NCBI GenBank assembly: GCA_019240405.1
Contig: JAFAYL010000026.1
Coordinates: forward strand, 21,827-85,826
Direction of reading: 5' to 3'
Source: Acidobacteriaceae bacterium
GTDB lineage: Bacteria; Acidobacteriota; Terriglobia; Bryobacterales; Bryobacteraceae
Length of the DNA: 64,000 nt
Every line of letters begins with the position of its first letter. Position 1 is the stretch's first letter. The translations under genes were made by a program, and so were the position numbers. Below, one piece after another: positions 24,719-32,672 of the stretch. A model generated the notes under the pieces. That model searched no databases. It was not told the origin of the DNA and saw only the letters and a list, made by a program, of their open reading frames with translations.

Positions 24719-25303
24719 TTACGGGCTGGGGCGATTGCCCCGGCCCGGCGAGTCAAGACCCTCGTCGTGGTGCCCCTCACCTTTCGTATGCGGCGGCTTG
24801 ACGAACACATGGTAGGTGACTCCGTCCCACGCATTGTGAATACCTGTGAAGAGCAACACGAGCGATGCAGCCCCAACTCCAAAGAGCGCCTCGCGCGTGA
24901 AAGAGAGCGCCGCGAAAGCCGACAGCGCAAGGATCAGGTACGCCGCCAGCGGGAGCACAGCATAAAACAACCAGTCCTCGAACTCTGGCTGATATGCCGT
25001 TTGTTTTCGCATGCGCCGGATCACGATCACCGTGTAAACTACTCCGCTGACCCCCATGAGACCCCAGAGCGCTGCCGCGATCACAATCGTTTCCCAAGGC
25101 GCGTGCAAAAGCATCGACAACAGCAAAACCGAGCCGAAGTGAACGATCGTCGGCGTCGCAAACGCAGCGCCCGCGTCAGGGGCTGCGCGTAGACGTGGCC
25201 TATCGGCAACCAGCGTCATGACAACAAACTGCAATCCAATCAGCGCGCCCGCAGCCGATCCGGCAATTTCGTAGAAGCTGTCCCATTTGGCGAGCTCTGC
25301 CAT
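24719..25303 (-). CDS. Integral membrane protein, five predicted helices
   Basis: The 194-residue protein has five hydrophobic segments: 'IAGSAAGALIGLQFVVMTLV', 'IVHFGSVLLLSMLLHAPW', 'IVIAAALWGLMGVSGVVYTV', 'LFYAVLPLAAYLILALSAFA' and 'LFGVGAASLVLLFTGIHNAW'. The C-terminal tail is short, polar and His/Gly-rich. I do not recognise a catalytic motif. The start 'MAELAKWDSFYEIAGS' is at 25303. It converges on the Cys-rich protein gene, with 20 bp between stops. Nothing about its role can be read from context. Confidence 0.7.
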   Translation of the reverse strand: MAELAKWDSFYEIAGSAAGALIGLQFVVMTLVADRPRLRAAPDAGAAFATPTIVHFGSVLLLSMLLHAPWETIVIAAALWGLMGVSGVVYTVIVIRRMRKQTAYQPEFEDWLFYAVLPLAAYLILALSAFAALSFTREALFGVGAASLVLLFTGIHNAWDGVTYHVFVKPPHTKGEGHHDEGLDSPGRGNRPSP

Positions 25304-25352
25304 GTAAGCCCTCCCAGCATTCTATTGGTTTAGCGCTGTGCGAAAAGTACTT

Positions 25353-25358
25353 TACAAT
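25353..25358 (+). promoter_or_regulatory. -10 element of a probable leaderless promoter
   Basis: TACAAT ends 7 bp before the ATG at 25366, so transcription would start at or next to the start codon. No Shine-Dalgarno sequence is spaced correctly (AAAGG abuts the ATG). A leaderless mRNA is inferred. Confidence 0.4.
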
Positions 25359-25365
25359 AGAAAGG

Positions 25366-26142
25366 ATGCCCGGCCATGCTTTCCTCATTCCCTCAGCGCC
25401 TCCCCGAAACTCTTGCGCTACTTCCTACGATTGGGTGGAATACTTCTATCAAAACGCGCGCGAACCGGTACTTCCCTGGACCGATGGCGTCCGCTTATCC
25501 GGGGCCGAACGGCTAACCGTGATTCCCTCCATCCAGCAGTTTCAACTTGGAGAAGGCGCAAGTGGTGCGCGCCTGCTGGAACGCGCACACCGCTTCTCCA
25601 GAGCCACCGGCGATCTCGGCCTAATCGCCGCCTTGAAACTCTTCTTACGGGAAGAGCAGCGTCATAGCAAGATCCTCGCCCGGTTCCTCCAAATCGAAAA
25701 TACGGCCTGCCTCCGGAAGCACTGGGTGCACACCGCGTTTCGATGTATTCGCGGATTGGCAGGTCTCGAACTCTGTCTCAAGGTTCTAGTCACGGCGGAG
25801 CTGCTCGCCCGGCCGTATTATGCCGCTCTGCGCGATGCCACAGGTTCACCCTTGCTCAGAAGCCTCTCGCAGCGCATTCTGGAGGAGGAAGGCGCGCACC
25901 TGCGCTTCCAAGCCTTCGCGCTTAGCCGTTTTCAGAGCCGCCATTCTCGACTCGCGCGAGATCTCACCAAGGGATCTCACATCGTGCTGTTAGCCGCAAC
26001 AGCAGTGCTCGTCTGGCTACAACATAAGCCCGTCTTCAGAGCCGCCGGACGAACATTCCGGGAATTCTGGAAAGAGACATGGCTCGAGTTTGATCTGCTC
26101 TACCGCGAGTCGCCACGTTCGCCCAGCCCAGAAACAAAGTAA
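25366..26142 (+). CDS. Ferritin-like (di-iron) domain protein
   Basis: The 258-residue helical protein has two E-x-x-H metal motifs: E97-x2-H100 in 'LREEQRHSKIL' and E175-x2-H178 in 'ILEEEGAHLRFQ'. Helical Glu candidates are E72 ('LLERAHRF') and E145 ('VTAELLARP'). This is the pattern of a four-helix-bundle di-iron protein. A hydrophobic helix near the end ('HIVLLAATAVLVWLQHKPVF') may associate with the membrane. Substrate is unknown; desaturase-like, hydroxylase or iron-handling roles are all possible. The ATG at 25366 lies beside a -10 box, suggesting leaderless translation. Confidence 0.8.
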   Translation: MPGHAFLIPSAPPRNSCATSYDWVEYFYQNAREPVLPWTDGVRLSGAERLTVIPSIQQFQLGEGASGARLLERAHRFSRATGDLGLIAALKLFLREEQRHSKILARFLQIENTACLRKHWVHTAFRCIRGLAGLELCLKVLVTAELLARPYYAALRDATGSPLLRSLSQRILEEEGAHLRFQAFALSRFQSRHSRLARDLTKGSHIVLLAATAVLVWLQHKPVFRAAGRTFREFWKETWLEFDLLYRESPRSPSPETK

Positions 26143-26143
26143 C

Positions 26144-26163
26144 GTACAGGAACTCTGTACAAT
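26144..26163 (+). promoter_or_regulatory. TA operator overlapping the -10 box
   Basis: GTACAG-GAACT-CTGTAC (26144-26160) is a perfect 6-bp inverted repeat. Its right arm overlaps TACAAT (26158-26163), a -10 box about 15 bp before the antitoxin ATG. This layout fits repression of the YefM/YoeB operon by its own antitoxin. Confidence 0.6.
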
Positions 26164-26178
26164 ATAAAACGGTGCTGG

Positions 26179-26466
26179 ATGTCAACCGAAACCACCTACA
26201 CAAGTCTTCGCCAAAATCTGGCCAGCGTTCTCGATCAGGTTGTCGATCAACACGAAACCGTGATCGTTCGGCGCAAGGGAGCCCGCGATGTCGCCCTTAT
26301 TCCGGCTAGCGAACTCGCCGGGCTAATGGAAACCGCCCACCTGCTCCGTTCCCCACGTAATACGCGGCGCTTGCTCGGGGCGTTACAACGCGCAAAGCAT
26401 GGGAAGCAGAAACCAGGAACGGTAGCCGGCCTCAGGCGAGAGATGCTCGGTGCCAGGGGAAGCTAG
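26179..26466 (+). CDS. yefM: Phd/YefM family antitoxin
   Basis: YefM neutralises YoeB and represses the operon. The 95-residue protein begins 'TTYTSLRQNLASVLDQVVDQ' and 'HETVIVRRKGARDVALIPAS', the N-terminal Phd/YefM DNA-binding fold. 'ELAGLMETAHLLRSPRNTRR' is the typical continuation, and the variable C-terminus ('LLGALQRAKHGKQKPGTVAG') is where toxin wraps. ATG 26179. Its stop overlaps the toxin start by 17 nt, as usual in such pairs. A perfect inverted repeat covers its promoter. Confidence 0.9.
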   Translation: MSTETTYTSLRQNLASVLDQVVDQHETVIVRRKGARDVALIPASELAGLMETAHLLRSPRNTRRLLGALQRAKHGKQKPGTVAGLRREMLGARGS

Positions 26467-26722
26467 ACGAGTCGCCATCTTCCAACCCGAATTTCGAGAG
26501 GATCTGCGATTTTGGGTGAACTCCGACCGAACCACGGCGCTGAGAGTGTTGGATCTGGTCGAGGCTGTGATGCGCGATCCGTTCAAAGGCCTAGGTAAGC
26601 CGGAGCCATTGAGATATCTTCTTTCGGGTTGTTGGTCGCGTCGGATCACCCAGGAACACCGCCTCGTGTACCGCGTCACGCACGAAACCATCGATTTTCT
26701 TCAGGCCCGCTATCATTATTAG
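26450..26722 (+). CDS. yoeB: YoeB-type mRNA interferase toxin
   Basis: YoeB cleaves mRNA in the ribosomal A site and is inhibited by YefM. The 90-residue protein matches the family with a constant offset of 6 from E. coli: Glu52 ('KPEPLRY'), Arg65 ('WSRRITQEHR'), and the C-terminal 'ARYHY' with His89 and Tyr90. The catalytic residues are therefore intact and the toxin should be active. GTG 26450 starts inside the antitoxin reading frame. It ends the operon. Such modules are commonly horizontally mobile, but no mobile element is seen beside it. Confidence 0.92.
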   Translation: MPGEARRVAIFQPEFREDLRFWVNSDRTTALRVLDLVEAVMRDPFKGLGKPEPLRYLLSGCWSRRITQEHRLVYRVTHETIDFLQARYHY

Positions 26723-26750
26723 TCCTGAACCTCTCAATCCAGGAGTACCA

Positions 26751-26801
26751 ATGAAACTCAATCTTCCGAACCTTGGAGCAAGAGCGAGACATTCTTTATA
26801 A
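26751..26801 (+). CDS. Short ORF with a strong ribosome-binding site, possible relic
   Basis: AGGAG stands 5 nt before an ATG that opens a 16-codon frame ('MKLNLPNLGARARHSL') and then TAA. A good site on so short a frame suggests either a leader peptide or the surviving start of a lost gene behind the toxin. The rest of 26723-26991 shows no gene. Confidence 0.25.
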   Translation: MKLNLPNLGARARHSL

Positions 26802-26991
26802 CAACGCAGCGCGGTTTCTGAGGCTGAACACGATATCGTATTAACGTATTCAGGTGACCCCGGCAGTCTGGCTGTTTACAGATGGAATTCAAGATTCCGG
26901 AATCGGTTACTCCGCTCAGTTTCCATTGCTGCACTCCGCGGCAAAGACAACCAGCTCGGCCAATTCCTGCACTGTCGCATCGCCTGGACTC

Positions 26992-27918
26992 ATGATCGGC
27001 AAGCCAGTCTGCTTCCTGGTTCTGACTGGCTGTACTGTCGCCCTCGCACAGACGAAAGCCGTGTTTATTAAGGACGGACAGATATATAAAGCCGAGTATC
27101 CAGAGTATGACTCGACACGGCTCACAAATGATGCCGTTGCCAAGCGAGGCCCCCGATGGTCCCCGGACGGGAATAAGATCGTTTTCCTAGATGATGAATG
27201 GACAAAAACTTCGATTGGAACTCTCGTCGTTATCACGAGCGGGGGCTCCGTGGTGGGCCGCTATCCTGTCGCGACTGTTCAGCCTGACCGGACACCAATC
27301 TCAGGCATGCGCGCCGTGGATAACATCGGGTGGTTAGATCAGATGCACATCTACGCTGTCGGAAGCGTCAACCCTTACATCGTTGAATTCAGAGCCATCG
27401 ATATAAATACTCGAAAGCTAACGGGCTTCGGCGGCAGCGGCTTTTCAACATGCACCACGGGAGGCACGGGGGGAGGCACAGTTGCGTTTTGGAGCGCTGT
27501 TTTTCCACCGGAAAAAGTTATGACGTTGCGCATGTCATCCGCCACAACGGACCTGTTTGAATTCCCTGATACTGACAAGCTCCCGACGCTAAATATCCCG
27601 CTTGCTTGGGACGGCGATTGCGGCGCGATTGCTTTCGTAGATCCTAGACCACCGCTGCACCTTGTTGTTATTGGAATACACCATAGACGCGCGGTTGTGC
27701 TACTGCCCGAAAACATGAAAGAGACTCCCGCGGTTTTTGGAACCAAGAATGGCTTCATTATCGGAATCAATGGGCGGTTGCTATTCAATCGAATCACTGG
27801 CACGCTTGGGAGTACTCCCGATTCCGTGCTACAGGAGATCGTCAGGAACCGCGCGCTGCGTGAGGAAACCGAAACAAAGCTGGGGGGAGCTGAATGGGAT
27901 TGGTGGACTGCTTACTGA
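26992..27918 (+). CDS. Secreted TolB/WD40-like repeat protein
   Basis: With the start at ATG 26992, the 308-residue protein begins with a signal peptide ('MIGKPVCFLVLTGCTVALAQ') and continues with the PD40-type phrase 'AKRGPRWSPDGNKIVFLDDE', typical of TolB-like propeller blades. Further blades are degenerate ('YAVGSVNPYIVEFRAIDINT', 'RRAVVLLPENMKETPAVFGT'). An upstream in-frame start at 26854 would bury this signal peptide and is rejected. The role is probably periplasmic binding; no partner is visible. The gene has no convincing operon mates. Confidence 0.65.
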   Translation: MIGKPVCFLVLTGCTVALAQTKAVFIKDGQIYKAEYPEYDSTRLTNDAVAKRGPRWSPDGNKIVFLDDEWTKTSIGTLVVITSGGSVVGRYPVATVQPDRTPISGMRAVDNIGWLDQMHIYAVGSVNPYIVEFRAIDINTRKLTGFGGSGFSTCTTGGTGGGTVAFWSAVFPPEKVMTLRMSSATTDLFEFPDTDKLPTLNIPLAWDGDCGAIAFVDPRPPLHLVVIGIHHRRAVVLLPENMKETPAVFGTKNGFIIGINGRLLFNRITGTLGSTPDSVLQEIVRNRALREETETKLGGAEWDWWTAY

Positions 27919-28030
27919 ATCGGGCCTCAGAAGCCGAATCGCTTAGCATCCCCTGAAAAGTGAACCGAATCTACTGCCTGGAGCGGAAAATCGGCGCTAA
28001 GGTGTTGCCAAGCATATAACAGCTTACGTA

Positions 28031-28061
28031 GGCGCCTGGCGCGCCTGACAATGGGTTTTTT
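28031..28061 (+). terminator. Possible terminator after the TolB-like gene
   Basis: A G/C-rich hairpin (GGCGC-CTG-GCGC with further CC pairing, 28031-28045) is followed ten bases later by GTTTTTTG. The gap between stem and T-run is longer than usual, so this is only a possible intrinsic terminator. The rest of 27919-28115 shows nothing. Confidence 0.3.
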
Positions 28062-28115
28062 GAAGGAATCCTTACCGCTAACGAAAAGTCATCTGTACGA
28101 ATTAAATCTCTGCTT

Positions 28116-28889
28116 CTACTGAACGCCTGCCCGTCTTACGGCTCGCCGCGGACGGGTAGGACCAAAGCGCACTTGACGCACCCGGTTATCGTAGCCCGTC
28201 TTGTTTGCCGTCAGCGTAATTTCAAGCCGTTCCGATCGATGCGGATTGTAGACAAGCGCAGGTCGAAAACACACGAGGCACTCAGAGCCCTCATACCGGA
28301 CGCTCGGGTAAATGATCCCGTTTGAGCCCTGATCGAGCAAGTGCCGGGCTAGCGCTTGCGACGCCGCGTAACACTGCGGTACTGGTTCGGGTTGCAGGAA
28401 TTTGTGAAAGTCCTCGGGCGGGTCTAGCACGTGAAAGTCGGCTTGGAAATCCGCTAGCCAATCGTCGTACATGGTCAGATCGCGTTGAGGCCGTTGATCC
28501 GGCGCGTCGGGCACGACAATCTCGCCTAGCCGTCGAGCCTTGTGATACACCACTTCGGCAATTGAAGCTTTCTGACGGTCCGCGGCATACCAGGCACCCC
28601 TGGTGTTGTCGTTGAATCGCGATCCTGATTCGTTTGGGTGTGCATATGCCGCATTCACCACGTGCGCGTTTGGAATCGCGTACAGCAGTTCGAATGTGCT
28701 AATTCCGATCGATCCTCGTTCTTCGCTCTGAACCCGATCGTTGGTCGCGCCATCCAACAACACCAAATCTTCAACCTCTTTGGGGTTCTCGGCAATCGTT
28801 GAAAGCACGGTTCCACTTTCGCTATAACGCGAGGGAATTAACCGGTGCGAATCCTGCCAGCGAAACGGGCGAACTTCAGGATCTGTCAA
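28116..28889 (-). CDS. RES-domain toxin (NAD+-degrading family)
   Basis: RES toxins of the Xre/RES family deplete NAD+. The 257-residue protein holds 'GSRFNDNTRGAWYAADRQKA' and 'SIAEVVYHKARR' in the first half, with Arg91, Arg97, Tyr101 and Glu112 in the order expected of the catalytic pocket. The later 'GSNGIIYPSVRYEGSECLVC' supplies the Ser/Asn region and the final strand. It starts at TTG 28887-28889, overlapping the antitoxin stop (TTGA), so the pair is translationally coupled. The N-terminal ~75 residues are longer than in minimal family members. All key residues seem present, so an active toxin is expected. Confidence 0.85.
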   Translation of the reverse strand: MTDPEVRPFRWQDSHRLIPSRYSESGTVLSTIAENPKEVEDLVLLDGATNDRVQSEERGSIGISTFELLYAIPNAHVVNAAYAHPNESGSRFNDNTRGAWYAADRQKASIAEVVYHKARRLGEIVVPDAPDQRPQRDLTMYDDWLADFQADFHVLDPPEDFHKFLQPEPVPQCYAASQALARHLLDQGSNGIIYPSVRYEGSECLVCFRPALVYNPHRSERLEITLTANKTGYDNRVRQVRFGPTRPRRAVRRAGVQ

Positions 28890-29329
28890 CGGCCGCCGCG
28901 CCAGGAATCTAGCATCCGGCGCACCTGGAACATTCCCGGTTGCCCCTGGCGAATCATGTACTCAATCGGCGCATTCCCGCCAAACATGGCCCCGCGATTC
29001 CCAAGCCTCACCCAGCGGTCGGCCCACTCGTCTCCAAAATAGATATGCAGCGCCTTATAAATGCCGATGACCAGCGAAATTCTGAGCAGCGTGTCCTGCG
29101 TCAGCTTCTGCTTCTTCGGTTCGCTTTTCCAACTGTGGAACGTAGATGATGCGATGCCTCCCAGCAACCCGCGCGCCTGAGACTCCGTCAACTCCCATTT
29201 CCCTGCAATCTTCAAAAATGCTTTGATCGCGCTTCCGCTTAATCGCTCGCGAACTTTCGGATCCGTCAAATCGGGTGAGCGATCAAACGAATATCCCGCG
29301 ATGATGGGCGGCGCCGCTAATGTCGCCAT
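28886..29329 (-). CDS. Xre/MbcA-type antitoxin of the RES toxin
   Basis: The 147-residue protein begins 'MATLAAPPIIAGYSFDRSPD' and has the N-terminal helix-turn-helix ('WELTESQARGLLGGIASSTF') and the C-terminal toxin-binding domain (DUF2384-like) ending 'NAPIEYMIRQGQPGMFQVRR'. 'LGNRGAMFGGNAPIEYM' is the typical signature that plugs the RES active site. ATG 29329 was chosen because GAG precedes it and because the operator and GATAAT -10 box lie upstream; a longer frame to 29440 would read through the operator. Confidence 0.88.
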   Translation of the reverse strand: MATLAAPPIIAGYSFDRSPDLTDPKVRERLSGSAIKAFLKIAGKWELTESQARGLLGGIASSTFHSWKSEPKKQKLTQDTLLRISLVIGIYKALHIYFGDEWADRWVRLGNRGAMFGGNAPIEYMIRQGQPGMFQVRRMLDSWRGGR

Positions 29330-29333
29330 AAGT

Positions 29334-29369
29334 TCTCGATTCCGTAATCGATTATCCACGAAATCGAGA
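29334..29369 (-). promoter_or_regulatory. AATCG-repeat operator over the Xre/RES promoter
   Basis: TCTCGATT (29334-29341) and AATCGAGA (29362-29369) form an 8-bp inverted repeat with a 20-bp spacer, and the palindrome AATCGATT (29346-29353) lies between. On the minus strand GATAAT (29356-29351) is a fair -10 with TTGCAG 17 bp upstream. The repeated AATCG boxes fit binding of the antitoxin to its own promoter. Confidence 0.55.
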
Positions 29370-29595
29370 AGATCTGCAATGCACTCAACTGCCGGTCTGG
29401 TACTCCTCACGATTGAATGAGAGAACAACCCGGCGCCCAAAACTCTGCACCCCTTCAGGAAAATTGTTGATTCGAAAGAAAAAGGCCTTCCCCGAACTTT
29501 GGTGACAGCCGAGTTCTAGGCGCGAAACTAGCCGGCCCGAAAGGCTCGGCTCGCACCTTCAGTTAGCTTAGTCTGGCGCACGATATGGTCCTGGA

Positions 29596-29673
29596 GAACC
29601 GATTTTGAAAAAAATTGGTTCCACTACAGGGCAACCAGACGGAAGTACCGCCTAAAGCCGTGCTAACCTGCCC
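29596..29673 (+). other. Structured leader upstream of the pilin gene
   Basis: In the non-coding gap 29370-29734, a hairpin of 11 base pairs (one G-U) is capped by a GAAA tetraloop (29596-29621). It is followed by GGGCA (29629-29633) pairing with TGCCC (29669-29673) around an inner CGG-AAGTA-CCG. The phrase ACAGGGCAACC resembles a c-di-GMP riboswitch, but the rest does not. It may be a regulatory RNA of unknown class. Confidence 0.35.
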
Positions 29674-29734
29674 GCCTCTCTTGAGACTGAGAATATTGCC
29701 TTGCGACTCGACTTAATCTTTATAGGGCCAACTC

Positions 29735-29980
29735 TTGCGATCACGACCCTCTCCGCTGGACAGCCACGTCACGACCTCCGGGGGAGATCTGATAAACACG
29801 AGACACGCTTCGCTCGCGCGTGACCTCAGCCGTGATGAAACCGGTCAGGATCTCATTGAGTATTCTCTCCTCCTCGCCTTTATCGCACTTGCGGCAATGG
29901 CGCTGCTTTTGAGTGCGGGCGGTGGTATCAAGACCCTCTGGACCCACATCAATAGCAGCCTCACTAGCGCCGCCTCCTAG
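29735..29980 (+). CDS. Flp/Fap-type pilin
   Basis: The C-terminal part of the 81-residue frame has the Flp signature: 'RDETGQDLIEYSLLLAFIAL' with a prepilin cleavage site after Gly and the Glu five residues downstream (Q-D-L-I-E-Y), followed by a hydrophobic helix 'AAMALLLSAGGGIKTLW'. Flp pilins are processed by TadV-like peptidases and assembled by the Tad machinery, which is absent from the window. TTG 29735 is the frame start; a later CTG near 29789 behind GGGGGAG is an alternative. A structured leader lies upstream. Confidence 0.75.
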   Translation: MRSRPSPLDSHVTTSGGDLINTRHASLARDLSRDETGQDLIEYSLLLAFIALAAMALLLSAGGGIKTLWTHINSSLTSAAS

Positions 29981-30042
29981 CCGGTATCATCCATACGGAG
30001 CCGGAGGCGCCTACGCGTTCACCCACGCGCTAACATTCTCCT

Positions 30043-31605
30043 GTGAATGACGGCCATAAGCCTCGTCGAGCGCAGGCAAAGCTTCTGCTTGTCCTGCTCG
30101 CAATTCTCGCCATCAAGACGATTTTCCTGGTCGCCGACTCGCGTCCCGCTTACTTCTTCGGAGATTCGGAGTCTTACCTAGGAACCGCGACCATTAAATA
30201 TATTCCTCCCGATCGCAGCTTCCTTTACGGTTTGTTTCTCCGGCGGGTTGCGTTTCACGCTCATTCGCTCCAAGCAATGGTCGACACTCAAGTACTTCTC
30301 TCCGCGTTCGCGGCATGGCTGCTCTCCATTACTCTCGTACGCTTCTTCTCAATACCCCTCGGCATCGCCGCATTCTTCGGCCTCCTCTGTGCGGTCGAGC
30401 CTCTTCAACTCCTCATGGAACGCTACGTCATGACCGAGACCCTCGCCACATTCGCATTCGCAGTCCATTTCGCGTTCTTACTTGCCTATGTATGCCGCGA
30501 GAGTATCTGGACGCTGCTCTCAGCCCAAGCATTCGGTGTTCTGCTCATTACCTTCCGCATAAGCTTCCTTCCTGAGGTTCTTGTTAACTCGGTATTAGCT
30601 CCTCTGTTGACCCAAAACGGAGCCTCCGTATTGCGAGCAGTTGGCGCGAAGCTGAAGAGACGCGCTGTTCCAGTGCCGCCGCCTCAAATCGGACTGCTCG
30701 CCGCACATCTCGCGCTGTCCTTGGTTGTCAGCCAGGGACTGCTTACCGCTTACAAAAACTGGAATGGACGGCTATCTCACCGCGAACCGGCTTTGCTCTA
30801 CTCAAGCGGCGCGTTTCTGCTTTCTGATCTGTCGCCCCTAGTGGAACCTCAGGACTTCCCGGTCCCTGAATACCGCAAAGCGATCTTCGACAATCTGCAT
30901 GTCGACACGCACGATTTATTGATGCGTCCGGCTCAGCATTTCATGGTCGGAGGCCTCTGGTTCAACATTCAAAAAGCATTTCCAAACCCGCGAGAGGCTG
31001 ACCGCGTCGCTACAGCAACAGCCATGCACGCGCTCTTGAGGCAGCCCGGAGGCGCGATCCGGCTCGCCCTACAGACATTCGCGTTGTATTTCCATCCCAG
31101 GATGCTGAAACACTGGCTGCTGATCGACGAAGGTTACGGTAACCGCATGAGTCCGAACACGCGCAATTGGCTGCACCGGGTATATGGAGTTTCCAATCCG
31201 AAAGAATTCGAGCCGTCTGTCTCGAAAGCCTGGCACATGACCGCGTTCCCCTGGTATTGGATGGTGCTATGCACGCTCGCTGCGTCGCCGCTGCTGCCGT
31301 GTTTCTCGCGCGGACCGCAGAAGCGTTTGACAACCGTTTGTGCCGTAACAGCTCTGCTGTTTCTGGCAGGCGCCACTGTTCTCGTTGACCGCCCAACTCC
31401 CAGATTTCTGACCACGGATGCTTGGCTCGCGCTTCTGATTCTCGGGATCGGCGCGGGAGCGCTTGCCCATCATTTCAGGCCCAGCTCCTTCAAAATCTCT
31501 TCTCGATTCTCATCTAAACGAGGCGCAAGCCGTTCAATTGCTCCCGGTGTTCGACTGAAACCGACCGGAATGGACACCGTCCGGATCTCGCCTTCTGAGG
31601 GGTGA
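30043..31605 (+). CDS. Polytopic membrane protein, GT-C glycosyltransferase-like
   Basis: The 520-residue frame begins at GTG 30043 and has about eight to ten hydrophobic helices ('LLLVLLAILAIKTIFLVADS', 'ALHLALS'-like regions, 'LALLILGIGAGALAHHF'). The first extracytoplasmic loop carries an acidic D-S motif ('FFGDSESYLG'), as in GT-C glycosyltransferases, which use lipid-linked sugars. The assignment is by topology and loop motif only. The last ~45 codons (31470-31605) run into the convergent CaiB gene, and their sequence looks like non-coding antisense, so the true end may once have been nearer 31470. Confidence 0.55.
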   Translation: MNDGHKPRRAQAKLLLVLLAILAIKTIFLVADSRPAYFFGDSESYLGTATIKYIPPDRSFLYGLFLRRVAFHAHSLQAMVDTQVLLSAFAAWLLSITLVRFFSIPLGIAAFFGLLCAVEPLQLLMERYVMTETLATFAFAVHFAFLLAYVCRESIWTLLSAQAFGVLLITFRISFLPEVLVNSVLAPLLTQNGASVLRAVGAKLKRRAVPVPPPQIGLLAAHLALSLVVSQGLLTAYKNWNGRLSHREPALLYSSGAFLLSDLSPLVEPQDFPVPEYRKAIFDNLHVDTHDLLMRPAQHFMVGGLWFNIQKAFPNPREADRVATATAMHALLRQPGGAIRLALQTFALYFHPRMLKHWLLIDEGYGNRMSPNTRNWLHRVYGVSNPKEFEPSVSKAWHMTAFPWYWMVLCTLAASPLLPCFSRGPQKRLTTVCAVTALLFLAGATVLVDRPTPRFLTTDAWLALLILGIGAGALAHHFRPSSFKISSRFSSKRGASRSIAPGVRLKPTGMDTVRISPSEG

Positions 31606-32618
31606 ACATCGCGATAGAAAAAATCGAGCGCCCGTAAATGCGGATCTTCAAGCAATTCCTCCGGCGCGAGAATCGGCGACATCGGAATATCGGCCGCCTC
31701 AAGCAGCCGCATCCATTCCTCCGTCGTGCGCTCGCGCAAGATCTCCGCGAGAATGCCATAGAGCTGATCTATATGTTTGCTCCTCGCCGCATGGTTCGCG
31801 AACCGCGCATCGGCAGCATATTCCGGCTTACCGGCGATTTCGAAAAATCGCTTCCAGTGCGCCGTGCTGTAAGGCATCAGCCCAATGTAGCCATCTTTCG
31901 TACGATACGGCCTGCGATGCGGTGACAGGACGCGATCGTAGCCCATACCGCCAAGCGCCGGCACGAAAGTCTCGCCCGCCAGATGCTCGATCATCATGAA
32001 AGAAACCAGGTTTTCGAACATCGGCACTTCAATCGCTTGCCCCACCCCGGACCGCTCGCGCTCATACAGCGCAAGTCCGATGGCATACGCAGCCGACAGC
32101 CCGGCCACTTTATCCGCAACAATCGTGTTTACGAATTTCGGACCGCCCGGATTGTTGCGCCCCTCGAGGGAAGCCGTCCCGCTCATCGCTTGGATAATGT
32201 CGTCATAAGCCGGACGGCCGGCATACGGCCCGCCTTCCGAAAACCCGTACGCTCCGCAATGAATTAAACGCGGATTCCGCTCGCGCAAGCTGGCATAGTC
32301 GAGCCCGAATCGCGCAAGCGAGCGCGGCCGCAGCGTGTACACGAACACATCCGCGGTAGCCAGCAGCTTCAGCATGATCTGCCTGTCTTCTTCGCGTTCC
32401 AGATTGAGCGCGATGCTCCGTTTATTGCGGTTCGTATTGAGAAAAGCCGCGCCCATTCCCGCGTGTCGAAACGGCGCTACGTCGCGAAAGATATCGCCCG
32501 ATGGCGATTCCACTTTAATCACGTCCGCGCCCATGTCGCCCAGGATCTGGGTCGCGTACGGACCCATCACAATCGTGGTTAAATCGATGACGCGAATTCC
32601 AGCGAGCGGCCCTGCCAT
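31470..32618 (-). CDS. CaiB/BaiF family CoA-transferase
   Basis: Family III CoA-transferases move CoA between carboxylic acids through a catalytic Asp. The 382-residue protein starts 'MAGPLAGIRVIDLTTIVMGP' and 'YATQILGDMGADVIKVESPS', and contains 'NRNKRSIALNLEREEDRQ' and 'HCGAYGFSEGGPYAGRPAYD', where the Asp pair of 'PAYDDIIQAMSG' supplies the catalytic residue. 'VPMFENLVSFMMIEHL' is also typical. Length is normal. The substrate is unknown. Its start is only 9 bp from an ATG of the divergent alkyltransferase-like frame. Confidence 0.9.
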   Translation of the reverse strand: MAGPLAGIRVIDLTTIVMGPYATQILGDMGADVIKVESPSGDIFRDVAPFRHAGMGAAFLNTNRNKRSIALNLEREEDRQIMLKLLATADVFVYTLRPRSLARFGLDYASLRERNPRLIHCGAYGFSEGGPYAGRPAYDDIIQAMSGTASLEGRNNPGGPKFVNTIVADKVAGLSAAYAIGLALYERERSGVGQAIEVPMFENLVSFMMIEHLAGETFVPALGGMGYDRVLSPHRRPYRTKDGYIGLMPYSTAHWKRFFEIAGKPEYAADARFANHAARSKHIDQLYGILAEILRERTTEEWMRLLEAADIPMSPILAPEELLEDPHLRALDFFYRDVHPSEGEIRTVSIPVGFSRTPGAIERLAPRLDENREEILKELGLK

Positions 32619-32672
32619 GATGCTTTTATGAAGATCGCACGCCCGCCGGCGCGGTCAATCGCGTCCGGCAGA

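Noticed and set aside
29622..29680. c-di-GMP-I (GEMM) riboswitch
   Set aside because: ACAGGGCAACC resembles the GEMM start, but the GACGCAAAGCC and tetraloop-receptor parts are missing or in the wrong order.
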